From Citrus sinensis (taxonomy: Eukaryota; Streptophyta; Magnoliopsida; Sapindales; Rutaceae): a DNA stretch of 64,000 nucleotides. Numbering within the stretch: position 1 is the stretch's first letter; each line of letters opens with the position of its first letter. Shown here piece by piece: positions 48,235-61,467 of the stretch. Under the pieces are notes generated by a model. It was not told the DNA's origin and searched no databases. It worked only from the letters and a program-made list of their open reading frames with translations. The translations under genes were made by a program, and so were the position numbers. Where the stretch lies: assembly GCF_022201045.2 (NCBI RefSeq), contig NC_068558.1:558001-622000 (forward strand). Direction: 5' to 3'.

Positions 48235-50881
48235 ACTGCTGAGGGATTTATGTTTCTTTAATTTAGTTGATAGGTTTGATCATTTTGTTGTTCCAATCTA
48301 ATGGTGAATGGTGATTTCGCAGTAGAGAATCAAAACTGTGAAGGCCGCGGTACTTTTTACATGTGTAGTGAATACATTATACGAATACGTCCCTCCATTA
48401 CCAAGTGGAAAATTTGGTATACTCGTCTTTATTTCTCTTTGCAACTGATTCATATAGATGGATTTTGGCGTTAAATGATTGTCATCTATTATGAAGTGGT
48501 TTTATCCTCAAAATAATGGGCCCTCTTCTTATCTTTTCCTTCCTCTTAGTAGTTAAGCCTCGCATTGTCTATTTGGTCAGCCTTTTACCGTACTAAAAGA
48601 GTTTTTTTTTTTTTTCCTCCATTTTTCTTTCTTTTAATATCAATCTTGCCTTCACGAAAAGTTTGGTACGTAACTGATAGTCAGATACCTTGGCATACTT
48701 CTAGTAGTTGGTTGGTTGAAGTTGAACATATGTCAAAGTTGGGTGGTTGGCTAATAATTTTCTTTAAAAAATACTCGCACGTTGCTGTTGCTCTTTGTCA
48801 ACGAGCCTAATTATGCGCTTAGCTAGTTAGCTTCTTGCGTTTGTAGTTCGATTAATAGCCAAAATTAAACAAGGGGACTTAAAACGTTTTTGGCTCTGAG
48901 TAACTTGTGAAGGAAGGCTAAACTGGATGCATTTGTCTTCAATTTCACGTTACTCAACTTGGAGGGTGGTCACATACACACTCACACAATTACGGAATTA
49001 CCCCACGTATCATTTTCAATCTCAACTGAAAAACATGCTGTAAACCAACAGCCTCTCAAAATCGAGTAGCATATATTCTTCTGATGTAAGATTAGATTTC
49101 GGCTATTTGGACACTAAGATATTGTTTTCATAAATTAACGCTCCTGATGAAATTTAAGAATTTTCATGCAACACTGTGGCGATTTAAATTAGGTGTTCAA
49201 TCAGTAAGGTTTGAATAGAATATGTTCCGTGAAAAAGTTGAATAAGACAATGAACGAGAAACTTAAAACTTAATTATAATGTTTTAAACGAAATGGGTAA
49301 ATAATTACAAAACTGATAAGGTAGTTCAAAGTCATAATTCAGATGAACCATACGGGCAACAACCATATGTATTAAAGGTGCTTTTGCCATATCTTCTTCC
49401 ACTTCCATTTATGCTAATCTTTTCCATATATAGCAGCCTTAACTTGTTGAATAGTTTTTCTTTCTACTTTGTTATTTATAAGTCTATTATATAATCTTGA
49501 TCTTTAATATCCAAAATGGTACCTCAAGTTGGACCCAAATGTGTTAGTGTTGGTGGCTGCATATTCAAGTTTCCCAAACAGCTCATAAAGAGAAAGCAAA
49601 TTAGGATTGGCGAGCAGACTAAAAGAAAAAGACCCCATTATAGAGGGTGGCATTGGTATAGCTAACATATTGCCATGCACACCGAGTGGCTTACAGCGAA
49701 GAACAAAAATGAACTAATAATATACAAAAGAAATAAATAAAAAAAGGATCTTTAGATCTGAATAGACGATAAATGTTTGATATTAGAAAATTAGTGGGGT
49801 GAATTATTCTTCATCACACTTGCCGAGGGGAATGTTTGTGGGGTCCATTTTTACGACCAAAGCGAGAAGGGTTTGTCAGATCTTTCCCAATCGCTTCATT
49901 ATTATTTTTTTTTTAAAAACAAAGTGCTGAGGTGGGCATGTAATGCAATGATAGTCTATTTGCAATGATGATGCAATGTGAGGGAGTCTTCAAAACTATT
50001 TGGATATAGAAATCAGTAGGTTTCGCTTTTAGGTTGAGGCAGGTTTAGTGGTTCTAATTAACACACAGTTTTGAAGTTGCTTTTAATTCAATTTCAACTA
50101 GCTTCCTTTATGGATTATGACAATGTCATGTGCATAGATCAGTTTTCTTACCTGGCCTTCTTCTTCTTAAGCCATAGCCAGCTTCATGAGACTACTAGCT
50201 TGTTTTAATGCCTAGAAGAATCTCTGTGCCTGTTTACAAATTAAAAGAAAGGGAAGAATAGCAAAATATGGAGAGCATTCAAACCTAATAAACAAGGCTT
50301 ATAATTTTCACCCATAAAAGATTTAACTCCTTACAAACTTGAACATAGTACATTATTTTTTGTGCTAATTAAGCCAAGAAGTGACACATGATACTGGGCA
50401 GTTGCCCTTCTGCTTGCTTGATCTTTAGACATGAAATTATTAAAGAGCATATTGCATGCCCTAGTCTCTTGATCTACTTGTTGCCCTAAAATTTCTGGAC
50501 TCAGCTAGCTTGTACGTTGTATCATCATTAACTACACAGTATCTCATGTCACCCCTTCTGAAGCCAACCTAAAATAAGCTTCGAATCCCCACCATTAACA
50601 AAGACTAAAGAGAAATTAAGGAAGCGGCTGCACAGAGATTGACAAGGTGAAAGAAAAAGAGAGAAGAAACCCGATGTATCCTATGATCTGTTAGTAACGA
50701 AGAAATCCAAACCGAGTCATGCACCCCACCTTAACAATAAATTAATAGAAAGTTAAAAAGAAACCAAATTAAGAAGAAATTAACTTAAATAAAAGAGATC
50801 CCCCCAATATATAATTATTTTCCTATCATCATAGTATATATATAAATATATATTGATCATGATGATCATCCTTTTCATTAA
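48235..50881. other. Intergenic between convergent ORMDL and DOF genes
   Basis: Both genes end here. No ORF above about 80 codons, no bounded transposon and no RNA gene were recognised. Poly-T runs occur at 48602-48615 and 49902-49912. Confidence 0.5.
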
Positions 50882-52133
50882 TTACCATGATCCTCCACCT
50901 AACATTCCAGTCCAGTACCCTGAAGAATCTCCATGCTCTCTATTCTGCTCCATATGATCACTTGTGCTTGAAACTTGTTTCAAGTCTTCAAATGGAAACA
51001 AAAGCCTTCCATTATTCTCTTGAACACTCTGATGATGAAGACTCCCATATCCACTTCCAAGCCCATCTAAAGAGAAATTTAGGGTTGGTTTGAAATCTTG
51101 CATTGGAAACCCTGGTGCGTAAACCGTGTTTGGATCCGGTACCGGCATCGGCATGAAGGAATTCAACCCTCTTGATGAGATTCCAGTTAGCAGCTCCAAA
51201 GCTGAAAGCTGCTGGGATGAAGTAGTAGTGGTTGTTGTCGTAGTTGATGAAGATATTGGAATTTGGCTCTTGTTGTCAATATTGGGTAGTTGAACCAGTT
51301 CAGAGAAGCTCCTATAACCTTGAGTAGTGGCAGCTGGGAAAGACAGGTTAAGATCTTCGCCATGATCATGGATCTTAGGGTTTTGATGAGGATGATGACT
51401 TGGTGGTGTAGCAGGATCAGGAAGCTTTTTAGAAGATGATGAAGATCTTTTGTTCTTCCTTGAACCACCACCTACAGGAATGTTTCTCAAAGACCCACCC
51501 TCAGTCCAGTACCTTCTACAAGTCTTGCAAAAATACCTAGGCTGAGTGAGACTATAATTGTTGTAGTAACAAAACTTTGTGTTAGTTGAATTGCACCTTG
51601 GGCAGTTCAAAGCTTGTTCCTTTTGGGGCCTTGCTTTCCTCTCTAAAGCAGCAGCAGAAGCAGGCTTTGGGCATGTATTTGTCACTATCTCTTCTATTGG
51701 TTTCACCACAATCTCCTTGTTAAAAGGAAAAAAAGAAAAGAAAAAAAAGGGGATCAAACAAAGAAGATGAGCTCTCATAGAAAGATTAAAAAGAATAACA
51801 GACAAACGAAACAAACCAGAAACGAGTTAGCTTCTCTTTACACGTTTCAAGATTATATCATCCCAACATAAAGGAGAAAAGAGAGAAAAAAGAAGAAAAA
51901 AAACTTTTTTTTTTCCTCCTCCTGGGGCTTATAATAACATAGACAAAAGAGAAAGATAAAGTGCGGGGGAAAAAAAAAAAAAAGGTTGAAGAAACTGATA
52001 AAATTACAAAACCCAATTGAGTGGGGACTTGCACTAAGCCATGAACAAAAGAAAAGTAGCAAATAAACAAGAAGAGAGAGACCATACATACAAATTAAGC
52101 TTTTTATACCTGTGGCCACTGAGCAGTATCCAT
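50882..52133 (-). CDS. DOF zinc-finger transcription factor
   Basis: Exon 1 (52133-52110) encodes MDTAQWPQ and exon 2 (51715-50882) the rest, 285 residues in all. The short first exon and single intron are typical of the family. The DOF finger spans about residues 44-96 with C46-X2-C49-X21-C71-X2-C74, beginning [20 protein letters not shown]; the basic tail GGGSRKNKR follows. The rest is rich in Ser, Thr and His (a poly-Thr run, [11 protein letters not shown]), with the C-terminal [12 protein letters not shown] motif seen in the DAG1/DOF3.7-like branch. DOF proteins bind AAAG sites and act in the nucleus on vascular, seed and light-regulated genes. A TTTATAA word about 100 bases upstream (52231-52237) may be the TATA box. 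The exact orthologue is not resolved. Confidence 0.95.
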
Positions 52134-54502
52134 GGATGTGAAAGTGAAGAGATTCAAGAGAAGAGCAGAAGAATTAAATGGTAGTTTTGAAACAGAGAAA
52201 AATCAAACACTTAATTTTTCTTGAAACTGATTATAAAAGCAGGAAAAGGAATGTTTTGTGATGGATTTTTGTGTATGGAAGTTCTATGTATCTCTCTCAA
52301 CCTTTGCTTTATGTGCTGTCTGACTCTGAGTGTGTCTGTGTGTGTATATCATATATGAAAGAGAGAGAGAGAGAGAGAGAAAGATGGGGCATTTGTCGCT
52401 AATATATATTATATTTGCAAATGTAATATCCCATCTTAATTATTTGTCATTATTTTATTCTGAGTGGGAATATTTGTCCAACTATATATATTATTCTACA
52501 AATACACATAATAAATTCAACATGTACATATGCATATGTCTGAAATGAACAAACTTCGAAGGTAGGTTTTTGTGTACGTGTGGTACCAGTGGCTTAATGC
52601 AAATCGTATTCTTACTTCTCTGACCAATCCATACATGAATCAGCAACCCGAAGATTTTCTCGCGTCTCCGGTCTCCTGCTTTAATAATTCCCACCTTGTG
52701 TTCCATTGAGGCTTCGTTTTTCAGTGTTAGTTTGCCATCTTAGTCGTCAAATTTAAACCTTGTCAGTGCTGGATAGACACTTGCAAATTAGCTTTAGTAA
52801 TTCGGTATATTAACCATACTCTAAACAATAAAGTCTAACAAATTAAAATAATAACATATAGCTTTTAAGAGGGCCATCACCACCTTACCATAATGCCAAA
52901 TAGAAGCCTAAGTGGATAGAGTTTCATCTAGCAAGTGGCTAAATTCCAGCAATGATATTATTCGTTAAGTAATTATCATTTGGCTTTAATAGCACAGTTC
53001 CTTTTTTTTTCTTCATATTATGGCTTATCTCTAAAAATAATAACAAATAACCAGCCGCAGAGCCACTAAGGGATAAGTGGGGACAATTACCCCCTTTTTA
53101 TCCAAAAAATTCAGACGACATGTTCTATTAGATTACCTAAAATCATAAAGTTGCCCTCTTATATTGATTAAATACAGTAATTTCAAGTTCAAATTTATTA
53201 TAAAATTAAACAAATCTCGTCCATGTGTAATTTATCAGTCCCATTGCATAATTGAATGTCCAAAACCCAATTTTATCTATTAAAAACAAAGCATAGAATC
53301 TAATTTAGCCAAAATGTCAGACTTAATATTAAGATTCATCTAGTGGATGATAGAAATATTAATTTTATTAGTTATGAAATTTACTTTTCAGTAAATGAAT
53401 GACTCATAACAGTTGGAACTTATGTTAGGATTCAATAGTTGGGATCCCTAACGTTGTTTTAATATTAAAAATCCATCAAAATTAAATTAGTAATCCAAAA
53501 AAAATAACAAAATATCTAAGATCATATGTTTGCTCTTTAATCTTCACGATTTGATTCCATTCTCTGAAAGCTCTGGTTTCTTCAAAAGGTGTACGTAAAG
53601 AGTAATACTAATAAGATTTTTTTTTAAAAAAAAAAAGTAGTGAAGTAAGACTGTAAAGTTTTTATTTATTTATATTTTACGTCACTTCTTCTGTCTCCAC
53701 TGATTTAATTTTTTGGCAACGCCACATCAAATAACTTTTACTTTATAGCTAATGGTATTTACCAAGTACACATAAATTTCCATTCGACTAGTAGAACTTT
53801 CATTTCATAATGAAAGGCACCACACTATAATACAAAACGAAATCTAAGTCATAGATAACACATACAATAACAATGGTGGCCTCTTCCCATCTGAAAAATT
53901 TTGAGTGACATGAACAAAGTAATTAAACTCAGCAATTATCTGGGCCCCAATGCTTGAATGCTTTCTACCAGATGTGATTTGTCACAAAAATACAAATTAA
54001 TGTAGTACAAGCGCTTTATGCGCGAGGCATGGAAAGCACACTCATTGCAGCTATGTGCTTTTCCTGGTAACATGCAAGTGAAAGCAAATGAATATAGTAC
54101 AAAAACAAAACTTGAAAATTCTTCTGATCACATCTCTTAGGAAAAAAATATCTTCAAAAGCAAATGTTCGAGCATGCATGCATGTGCGTTTGCGTGTGTG
54201 TGTCTGTGTGTATGCATGCAATTAATATCGTCCGTCAACAAAATTAACAGCAACAAAACAATTATTTAAGCTTATATTAATTATATATGTAGCGTACGGC
54301 CGGCCATGACATTAAGTTTCCTAGAAACGAGAATGGCAGCCAAAATCAAACCTAAAATCGTATGCATTTATAGTAGAACACACGGTCGTTGAAAGTGACT
54401 TGACTGCGCCAACAACCGGTATTACCGTATTACTTAGCCTTCAAATTAAAAAACGACTTGACAATAAATTGATTCTACGAGCCTAGCCGTGAACCTACCT
54501 AC
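52134..54502. other. Intergenic region upstream of the DOF gene
   Basis: The first few hundred bases hold the DOF leader and promoter, then a GA microsatellite (52360-52382). A phrase near 53058-53105 (agccactaagggataagtgg) looks transposon-derived but has no clear partner. No gene is recognised. Confidence 0.45.
52360..52382. repeat. (GA)n microsatellite upstream of DOF
   Basis: About 11 GA units. Confidence 0.9.
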
Positions 54503-55104
54503 TAGGGATGTTAATACCTGGATTCAGACTAGATCCGAATTGATATTTTAATATTTGTATCCGCATTCGGATTCACAAAAAAAAATAAATAAATAAATTC
54601 GTATTCGCGTAATATCCGTGCGGATTGCAGACGGATTTTTTATATAATTAGGTTCACATAATAAATTCAAATATAATTTAAAGTCCAATAAATTTATATA
54701 AGAAAATCAAATAAAATTCAATTATAATTCAACACCTACAATAATATAAAACAACCATGTAAATCCACAAATAAAAATACACCATAAATCCATAAACAAA
54801 AATATCGCAACATAAATCAAATATAAAAAATAATATAAATCACCACAAATCTACAAGTAAAAACACCGCAATTTCATATGGATTTCATTTAAAACTATCA
54901 CAAATAAAGACACCACAAATCCACATATGTTTTATTTTTTTTTCATTTAACTCGTATTTTTATTCAATCGGATCAAGATATCCGATTTTCGAGATGCACT
55001 TGCATCTAAATTGGGGTCCACACAGATATTCAATTTTAATATCTAGGTCCGTATTTTTTAATGTGCGGATCCAGGCTATACCTGAATTTTTTTTGCCATC
55101 TCTA
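54503..55104. mobile_element. hAT-like MITE with 8-bp target duplication
   Basis: A 602-bp element beginning TAGGGATGTTAATACCTGG and ending CATCTCTA (inward TAGAGATGGCAAAAAAA), with subterminal similarity (CTGGATTCAG against GCCTGGATCC). The flanks are CTACCTAC (54495-54502) and CTACCTAT (55105-55112), an 8-bp duplication with one change, the hAT hallmark. The core contains several loose copies of a cacaaatccacaaataaaa phrase and no ORF. Confidence 0.78.
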
Positions 55105-56908
55105 CTACCTATTTACATTAATATCAGTGCTTATTCATGCTCATATTCTAATTTAAAATCCAAAAGAGTTTTTAGAATATATCAAAAATATCATATCAAT
55201 TATATAACGAGTAAGAAAAAATATTATGATATATGTATATTTGTTTTGAAAATCACCATTATGGCAAGTAATGATTATATTAAATTTGACTAAACATGTC
55301 ATACATATATTAATTAGTTGTATTACCTTTGATGTATTCTAGAATTTTCTCAAAAGAGACTGTAGTTTTACATCTAAAAATAAAAAAACTTGTTACTGCA
55401 CCTTTTTCCATTCACTCATTATCGTGTCTATACTTCAACCAATTATAATAATATGCATACTCATGTGATAAATAGTGAATGAATAAAAAACTATACTCCA
55501 AAAGTTAAATATGTTGGGCTCTTATTTTATAGCTCTATTGCGACATAGTCTATATATGTCTGGTCATTTCGTTATGACACACATACGGTTTAAATCCCTA
55601 AAATTAAGCCGTATATATTTTCATCACGGTGGAAAGAAGGCTTTTCTCATATTGCACACATTGCTACTTGAACTTATTTACATACGTCAAAAGAGAGATT
55701 GTTTACCATCCGATTAAATTTAATGGCGGTTCATCATGATGAGAGATAAAACAAATTATAATCCGACCGATTCAGTTTGTCTCTACTTATATTTATCGGA
55801 TCAAAATTGAATCGAAGTGAACAAAAAATAAATGTACACTCTAAGCATATACATGCTTGATGACCTTGCAACTGACAAAAATTGATTGATCTCTCTCAGT
55901 TATTCAAGAACAATGCCCCCCAAGTTGTCAACAGAAAGGCAACATAAGCACTTCACGAGCTTCGAAAAACTGTACGTACGGACTGTTCTATTAATCTCTA
56001 CCAAACGTTCCTTAACCGATCACATGCACAGTGTTTTTTTTTTCACTTGTCACTTAAGATTTCAATGGTCTGGGCACAGTGTGCTGCCTATGGCATGCTA
56101 AGTCTCCCAAAATTTATGCAGTCACATCGTGCCTGTGCATGATTAAGCGGTCGTGATTGGCTCGGTTACTTCTCGCAATCATGGTGTTGATCAAGTAAAT
56201 GGGTCCTCCCACCCATCCACCGTAGTAGGGCCACGTGGGTTTCTTTTTTAACAAACCGCTATAATATCAGCTGCAAGTCATGGCCCCTCACTCTTCTATT
56301 TATGACCTCTCCAACTTCTCCTTAAACAATATAATTTTAACACGCACACGTGGAGTCCTTGTAATGGCCTGATTCCATCATAATTCTCCAAGCTTTAGGA
56401 AAGTAGAAGCATCATTAAAATACATCATTACTCACTCACTAAAGTTTGTTCATCAAGCATTGCCAAACGGTTCGTGAAAATGTTTAAAAGTGCGTTATAC
56501 AAAAGCATTTTTGAATTTCCAAACTAAATGTCGTCAAGTAATTGTTGCCCTGGACATATGTCGAAGGAGCAATCGATATGTCGAGCACGCAACTCATGAG
56601 CGATTTTGATGGCTGAATGACAAACGATTTTATGTATCAATCATTTATCTATTAAAATATATTTTTCGGAACATTTATATTTGAAAGTTGGTAAATGAAC
56701 TATCTTTATGAATCAATTACAGTTTTTAGCTCTTTGTATAAATTTTTTAAAAGTAATATGTATATGTATGTATGTACGTACGTAGAGTCTTGCTAAGTTA
56801 CAACTTACAATCCTTATAAAATTCAAGTGGATCTCACTTGAATGCTGCAACTTTTTACATGTTTTGAAGGTATTATAAATTACATGAAATATAATTAACA
56901 AAATCCAT

Positions 56909-56909
56909 C

Positions 56910-56952
<43 letters not shown>
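56909..56952. repeat. Compound (AT)n(AG)n microsatellite
   Basis: About 10 AT units followed by about 12 AG units. Confidence 0.95.
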
Positions 56953-57389
56953 TAATATTCTAGGGAGAATTTCGAATATTAGTAGAGGTAAAATCGGTGG
57001 TGCCGTCAGTACAGAACCATTTAGTTGAGTAGAGAATGGCGGCGAATTGAAGCCGTCAGATGTGGGACATCTTTAATGGTGGAGGAGAGGACAGCGTCAA
57101 CCGCAGCTACGCAACTCGTTCGGCTAACGAAACGTGTCCCACAACAATGTTGACGCTACAGAGAAACCCCAGTCAGACACCCAAACCAAAAACCAAAAAA
57201 AAAAAAGCGAAGGTGCAGCAGCGTGTGAAGTGGGCGGTGGTGGTGGCGTCTTCTGGGGACCACATTCAAAAAATTTCATGCGCGTGCCAAATCAAATCAA
57301 TTTCAATTCCTACCCAACGAAGTAAGGAATCTAATTGCAACCGTCTGATCACAAAAAAATTCCCTTCAATGACCTACCTTCTGCTTCGA

Positions 57390-57460
57390 TGATGTCACGT
57401 GATTGGCTCCCTCATTGACGTGGACCGCATGTGCTAGTGCGTTCCACGTCAGCAAAACAC
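57390..57460. promoter_or_regulatory. Cluster of ACGT-core motifs
   Basis: gtcacgtgattgg (a palindromic CACGTG G-box), ttgacgtggacc and ttccacgtcagc lie within about 70 bases. Such clusters bind bZIP or bHLH factors in stress-responsive promoters. No gene could be linked to it, so it may be an orphan promoter or coincidence. Confidence 0.3.
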
Positions 57461-60400
57461 AAAATTTAACCCCCCAAATCACCAACTTGATTGGCAGTCC
57501 TGTAGACATACATTCTCTCGCCCTTTCACCAGAGTTCCCATACGCGCATCATAAATGGTCAAATTGATTAGATTTATTTCAACCGTTGATCTAGTCTGTG
57601 GGAGATTTTGACAGGGTATCCACCAACCGCATGTGTTTGTGTGTGTTTATATACAGGCAGTCTTTAAGGTATATTTGTTATAATTCATTATTAAATAAAA
57701 ATAACGTGAAAATATAAGTACCAATACCATACAAGTAGGTTATGTATGTAAGACCAAAATTATATTTGTACTTTCTCTGTGTGTGTAGTAGAATACGTTT
57801 GTTTTAGTAGAGAGTGTCGCGTAGGGCCATGGAGGGATCAGGGATGTTGTTTCCTGATCGGTTAGATCTACGAACGAGATGAAGGTGGAGTGTGCGTGTG
57901 ACACGTGGCAAAAAGAATTTTGAATAAGTTTAGTGGAGCCAAACGCGGCTTTAAGAAGCACTATAATTGCAGACTTCCAGTAACCTAAAGGCGGGCGCCT
58001 CAGAAAAGGGCCCCATCACATTACCTCCATATTCTGTAAACAGCGCGTAGTTCTTAGGAGAAAGTTAAGGAATTTAAAAGGAACAATCTCCATTTTTGCA
58101 TCTTAAATTTCGGAAAAGCATAATTGACCAAGTAAAAAATTATCCCAATCAAGTGTTGGGTGTATAAAGAAATGAAATAAAAAGAAATAAAGAGAAAAAG
58201 AACAATGAAAAAAGATTACTCGTTAAATTAAATAATAAAATTGAAATCAATTATATTTTTATTTTCTTTCTATCTTTTTTATTTTTTTTATTTCTTTCTT
58301 TCTCTCTTCTCTCGTATTTTCTTCCTAACCAAACAAGCAAGAATCTTGAATTATTTGTGAAATTTGTTGGGATTACAAAATTTGAAATCTTGGAAGCACG
58401 TGCTGCCTGCAATCAAGTTCATGTGGTGTGTTTTGGTTGTCTTCTTAACAAGTCTAACCATTTATTAGTCCGGTGTTTCTTTTTAGTGTTCTATGTTTTT
58501 TTTTTTTTTTTGGTGGAATTGAATTTTTAGAACTCGTATGAAACGCTTTTCTTATATATGTTTATAACTCTCTTTCTGATGAAAAATTACATACAATAGA
58601 TTTTTAATTAATTTTTATTATCATTTAAAATAAATTAACTAAATTATTTTTCATAATAAAATTCTTATTATTAGGTAATTCATTTCTTTGTTAATTCAAA
58701 ATTATTTTGATTTTGTTAAAAAAGAAACCATTACATCATATATATTAGAATTTAAAGCTAGTTAAAGTTCATGATTTGTAAAGACATTTTAGTTTAATTA
58801 AATTCATATTTTTCCTTTCATTTAATTTCCTCTAGCAATAGAACTTTGATTGCATAAATTGGTATTTATAAGGATATCATAAGGGTGTGAAAATTATTAC
58901 TCTTGCGTGTGTTGTGGAAGTTCAGATTGTTTAAAGCCCTTATATCCATGCTACACCATAACATAGTCATCAAGATAGTGCGTATAGTACTTTTAATTGT
59001 AACAAATAATATTAAGAATCCTAAGGTTAGGACTGTTGTTTGTATCTATACTAATATGGCTGTATTTTTTTGATAAAATAATTAAATTCATCATCAAAAA
59101 AATAAGTGATATATATAGTTGAAATACAAATTGAGAACCAAACATTACGATCCCTATCACTATCATATTGTATTATGATTCTTTTAGTATATAATATGTG
59201 ATGCAAAACGAGTTCAACTGTTCAAACTTCAAATATTTTGGATTGACCGATAATATATTACGACTAATTCAAATTTAAGTCCTATAATAGATATCGGACT
59301 AAAATATCACTAATTCAAAAATATAATAAAACCAAGATCCCCACTCTACCACATGGTGTAGGGTGGTGATGTCGACCTCCCAGCAATAGAAGAAAAGCAC
59401 AGAATCCATAACGATAATGAAATGGTAAGAAATTTAATATATATCGTTAATTTTAGAATTGTTTCTTTTTTCCCCTTTTATAAGGATTGCTTTTGTTAGC
59501 CAAACCTAGAGCATAGATGTTAGGCAAAAACTTTCAGCGGTCACTTGGTTTGGTGGTGCTTGATGATGAATTGAATGGATGAAATGCCTTGAGGAAGTGA
59601 AATCCATTATCATTCTTCCCAAACAAGGCAATGAATGCCTTTCTGGACCACAAAGACAAAACCCATGTTGCTAGCCCCTCTTCAATGTTGGCAGTTTTAA
59701 AACTACAGTGTGTGAATTTCCCATTTCTTTGAATTCTCTCATTGGAATTTGGGAGCAGGAAGACTTTTTTAAAATGCAAGAAGTTTCCTATTCATATTAA
59801 TGCCCCGGCTCAACGATCCTCTTGCATAATAATCCCAATGTCTCTTTCGTTTCATGGTCCTTTCGAATATCACCATCAAAAAGAATCACGAAACACACCA
59901 GACACCACCACTCTCCCATTAATAAGCATAAAGTCAAAGTCAACAGAGTCATCGAATTAACATTTCAAAATGTGGCATTGGATGAAGGAGAGTATCATGC
60001 ATGATTATCTCCCGGGCCCGATGGGTTTGTGTTTTAGGCTTGAGCCAAGTTTGATCCGGGCCGAAGATTGCGGATCGATAATTTGCACGAAGACCAGCTG
60101 CGTGTAGCCATTGGAAGTGAAAAAAAGCCACAGGTAGTGTTGTTCTATCATCTATGGCTTTTGTCATTGTGCGACAGAAAATAACATTTTGGAATGCGAC
60201 GTTATGTCTTGATAACCACAATAAAATAAAAGCAATTGGTCGGTCGGCACTTGTGAAAAACAAGCACAGGCAGCTGCGCAATTCAAGTCCACACTCCACA
60301 GTTGTGTCATCTAATAAGGTGCTCTGTATCGAGTACGAAGCAAAACAATCATCAAAGTCCCACATTCTGGTTTTGCTCCCATGACCCCACTAGCCACCGG

Positions 60401-60788
60401 CTAGCTCTTCTTTCAACTCTTTTTAGCAATTGGGAAGATTATTCTTACAAATAAGCCAGCCGGGATGCTGTTGAATGAGCCCCGGCCCACGCCACATATA
60501 TGTATATCCACTTGTGCGTTGTTTATTTCTTTCATCATCATCATCCACAACGTGCTGATTTTTCATCTCTTCATTTCTAGTTGCAAATTGCAACTCTTTG
60601 AAGTGCTCTCTTCTTTAATTTTATAATAAGCATACCACCACCTCTTACTTCTACCTAAAAGGATCTTTGATTCATCAAGTCATCTTTCATCAAATAGATT
60701 TATAATTGGTCGGTTGCCAATCCAAAGGCAGGAGGTGATGCAATCGATGATGCCAACACAAGCCAGCTCAATATTTTAATTTCCTTTA

Positions 60789-61467
60789 GGTGCGTTTGGT
60801 ACATGTATTGTATTATGCTGTATTGCATTATTTTAATGTTGGTGTATTGTATTATATCGTATTGTATTAGCATTGTATTATAATAATACTGCACAATGTT
60901 TGGTACTACACTGTACTGTAATAAATTTTTTGATTAATTTAAATTAAATATTATACTATATTATATTATATTAATATACTTAAATTGTATTAATATTTTA
61001 TATTATTATTAATTTTAAATTAATATTATTCATATTTAACTATTTATTATTAGTTATAATAAATTATAATGTAAAAAATAATATAATATAATAATATTGA
61101 ATAATAAATTACATGTTTATTAATCTATATTAATAATTATAATATAAAATTATAAAAATAATATTAAATTAAAAGTTATATTTAATAATAATTATTATTA
61201 TTATTATTATAAAGCAAAAGTCAAAAAGCAAGGCTCCAGCGATAGTTGCAAAAGCAAAAAGGGAGAGAGAAAAAAAAAACAAAACAAAACAAGCAGTAGT
61301 TGCCACATTAAGTTAAACCCAACTGTGAGTCGGGTTTAGCTAATGCGGCAACAGCCGCATTAGTTTGGGCTTTTAATGTGGTGGTCCTGTAGTTTTTTAT
61401 TTGCCAAACATGAACTTGTGTAAAATTAATACAATAAGGTGCTTTAATACAATAACCAAACAAGCCC
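60789..61467. mobile_element. Tourist/PIF-Harbinger-like MITE, copy 2
   Basis: A 679-bp relative of the 11518 element. Its left 120 bases match that copy closely (GGTGCGTTTGGTACATGTAT, then ATTATGCTGTATTGCATTAT, then a TTGTATTATAA region) and its right end is AACCAAACAAGCCC. The left flank is TTA and the right is TTT, so the duplication is degraded. The core differs and includes an insert-like segment (61215-61340) with a local inverted repeat around aatgcggcaacagccgcatt. Confidence 0.75.

Larger units (their letters stand above)
55113..60785. other. Long intergenic region without a recognised gene
   Basis: Features seen: an AT/GA microsatellite (56909-56952), a GC-richer stretch at 57000-57470 with a 110-codon plus-strand frame (57060-57392) that I do not recognise, ACGT-core words at 57394-57460 and 57902, and a 138-codon minus-strand frame at 60365-59949, also unrecognised. 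Near 60497 a TATA-like word (atatatgtatatcc) is followed by a CT-rich, leader-like stretch but no ORF before the MITE at 60789. The rest is AT-rich. Confidence 0.4.

Noticed and set aside
50887-51770. Plus-strand frames and an alternative minus frame over the DOF exon
   Set aside because: Shadows of the DOF coding sequence; only the finger-containing frame is real.
57058-57070. Minus-strand word tgtcccacatctga resembling the upstream sequence element of plant snRNA genes
   Set aside because: No TATA element at the expected distance and no snRNA body downstream.
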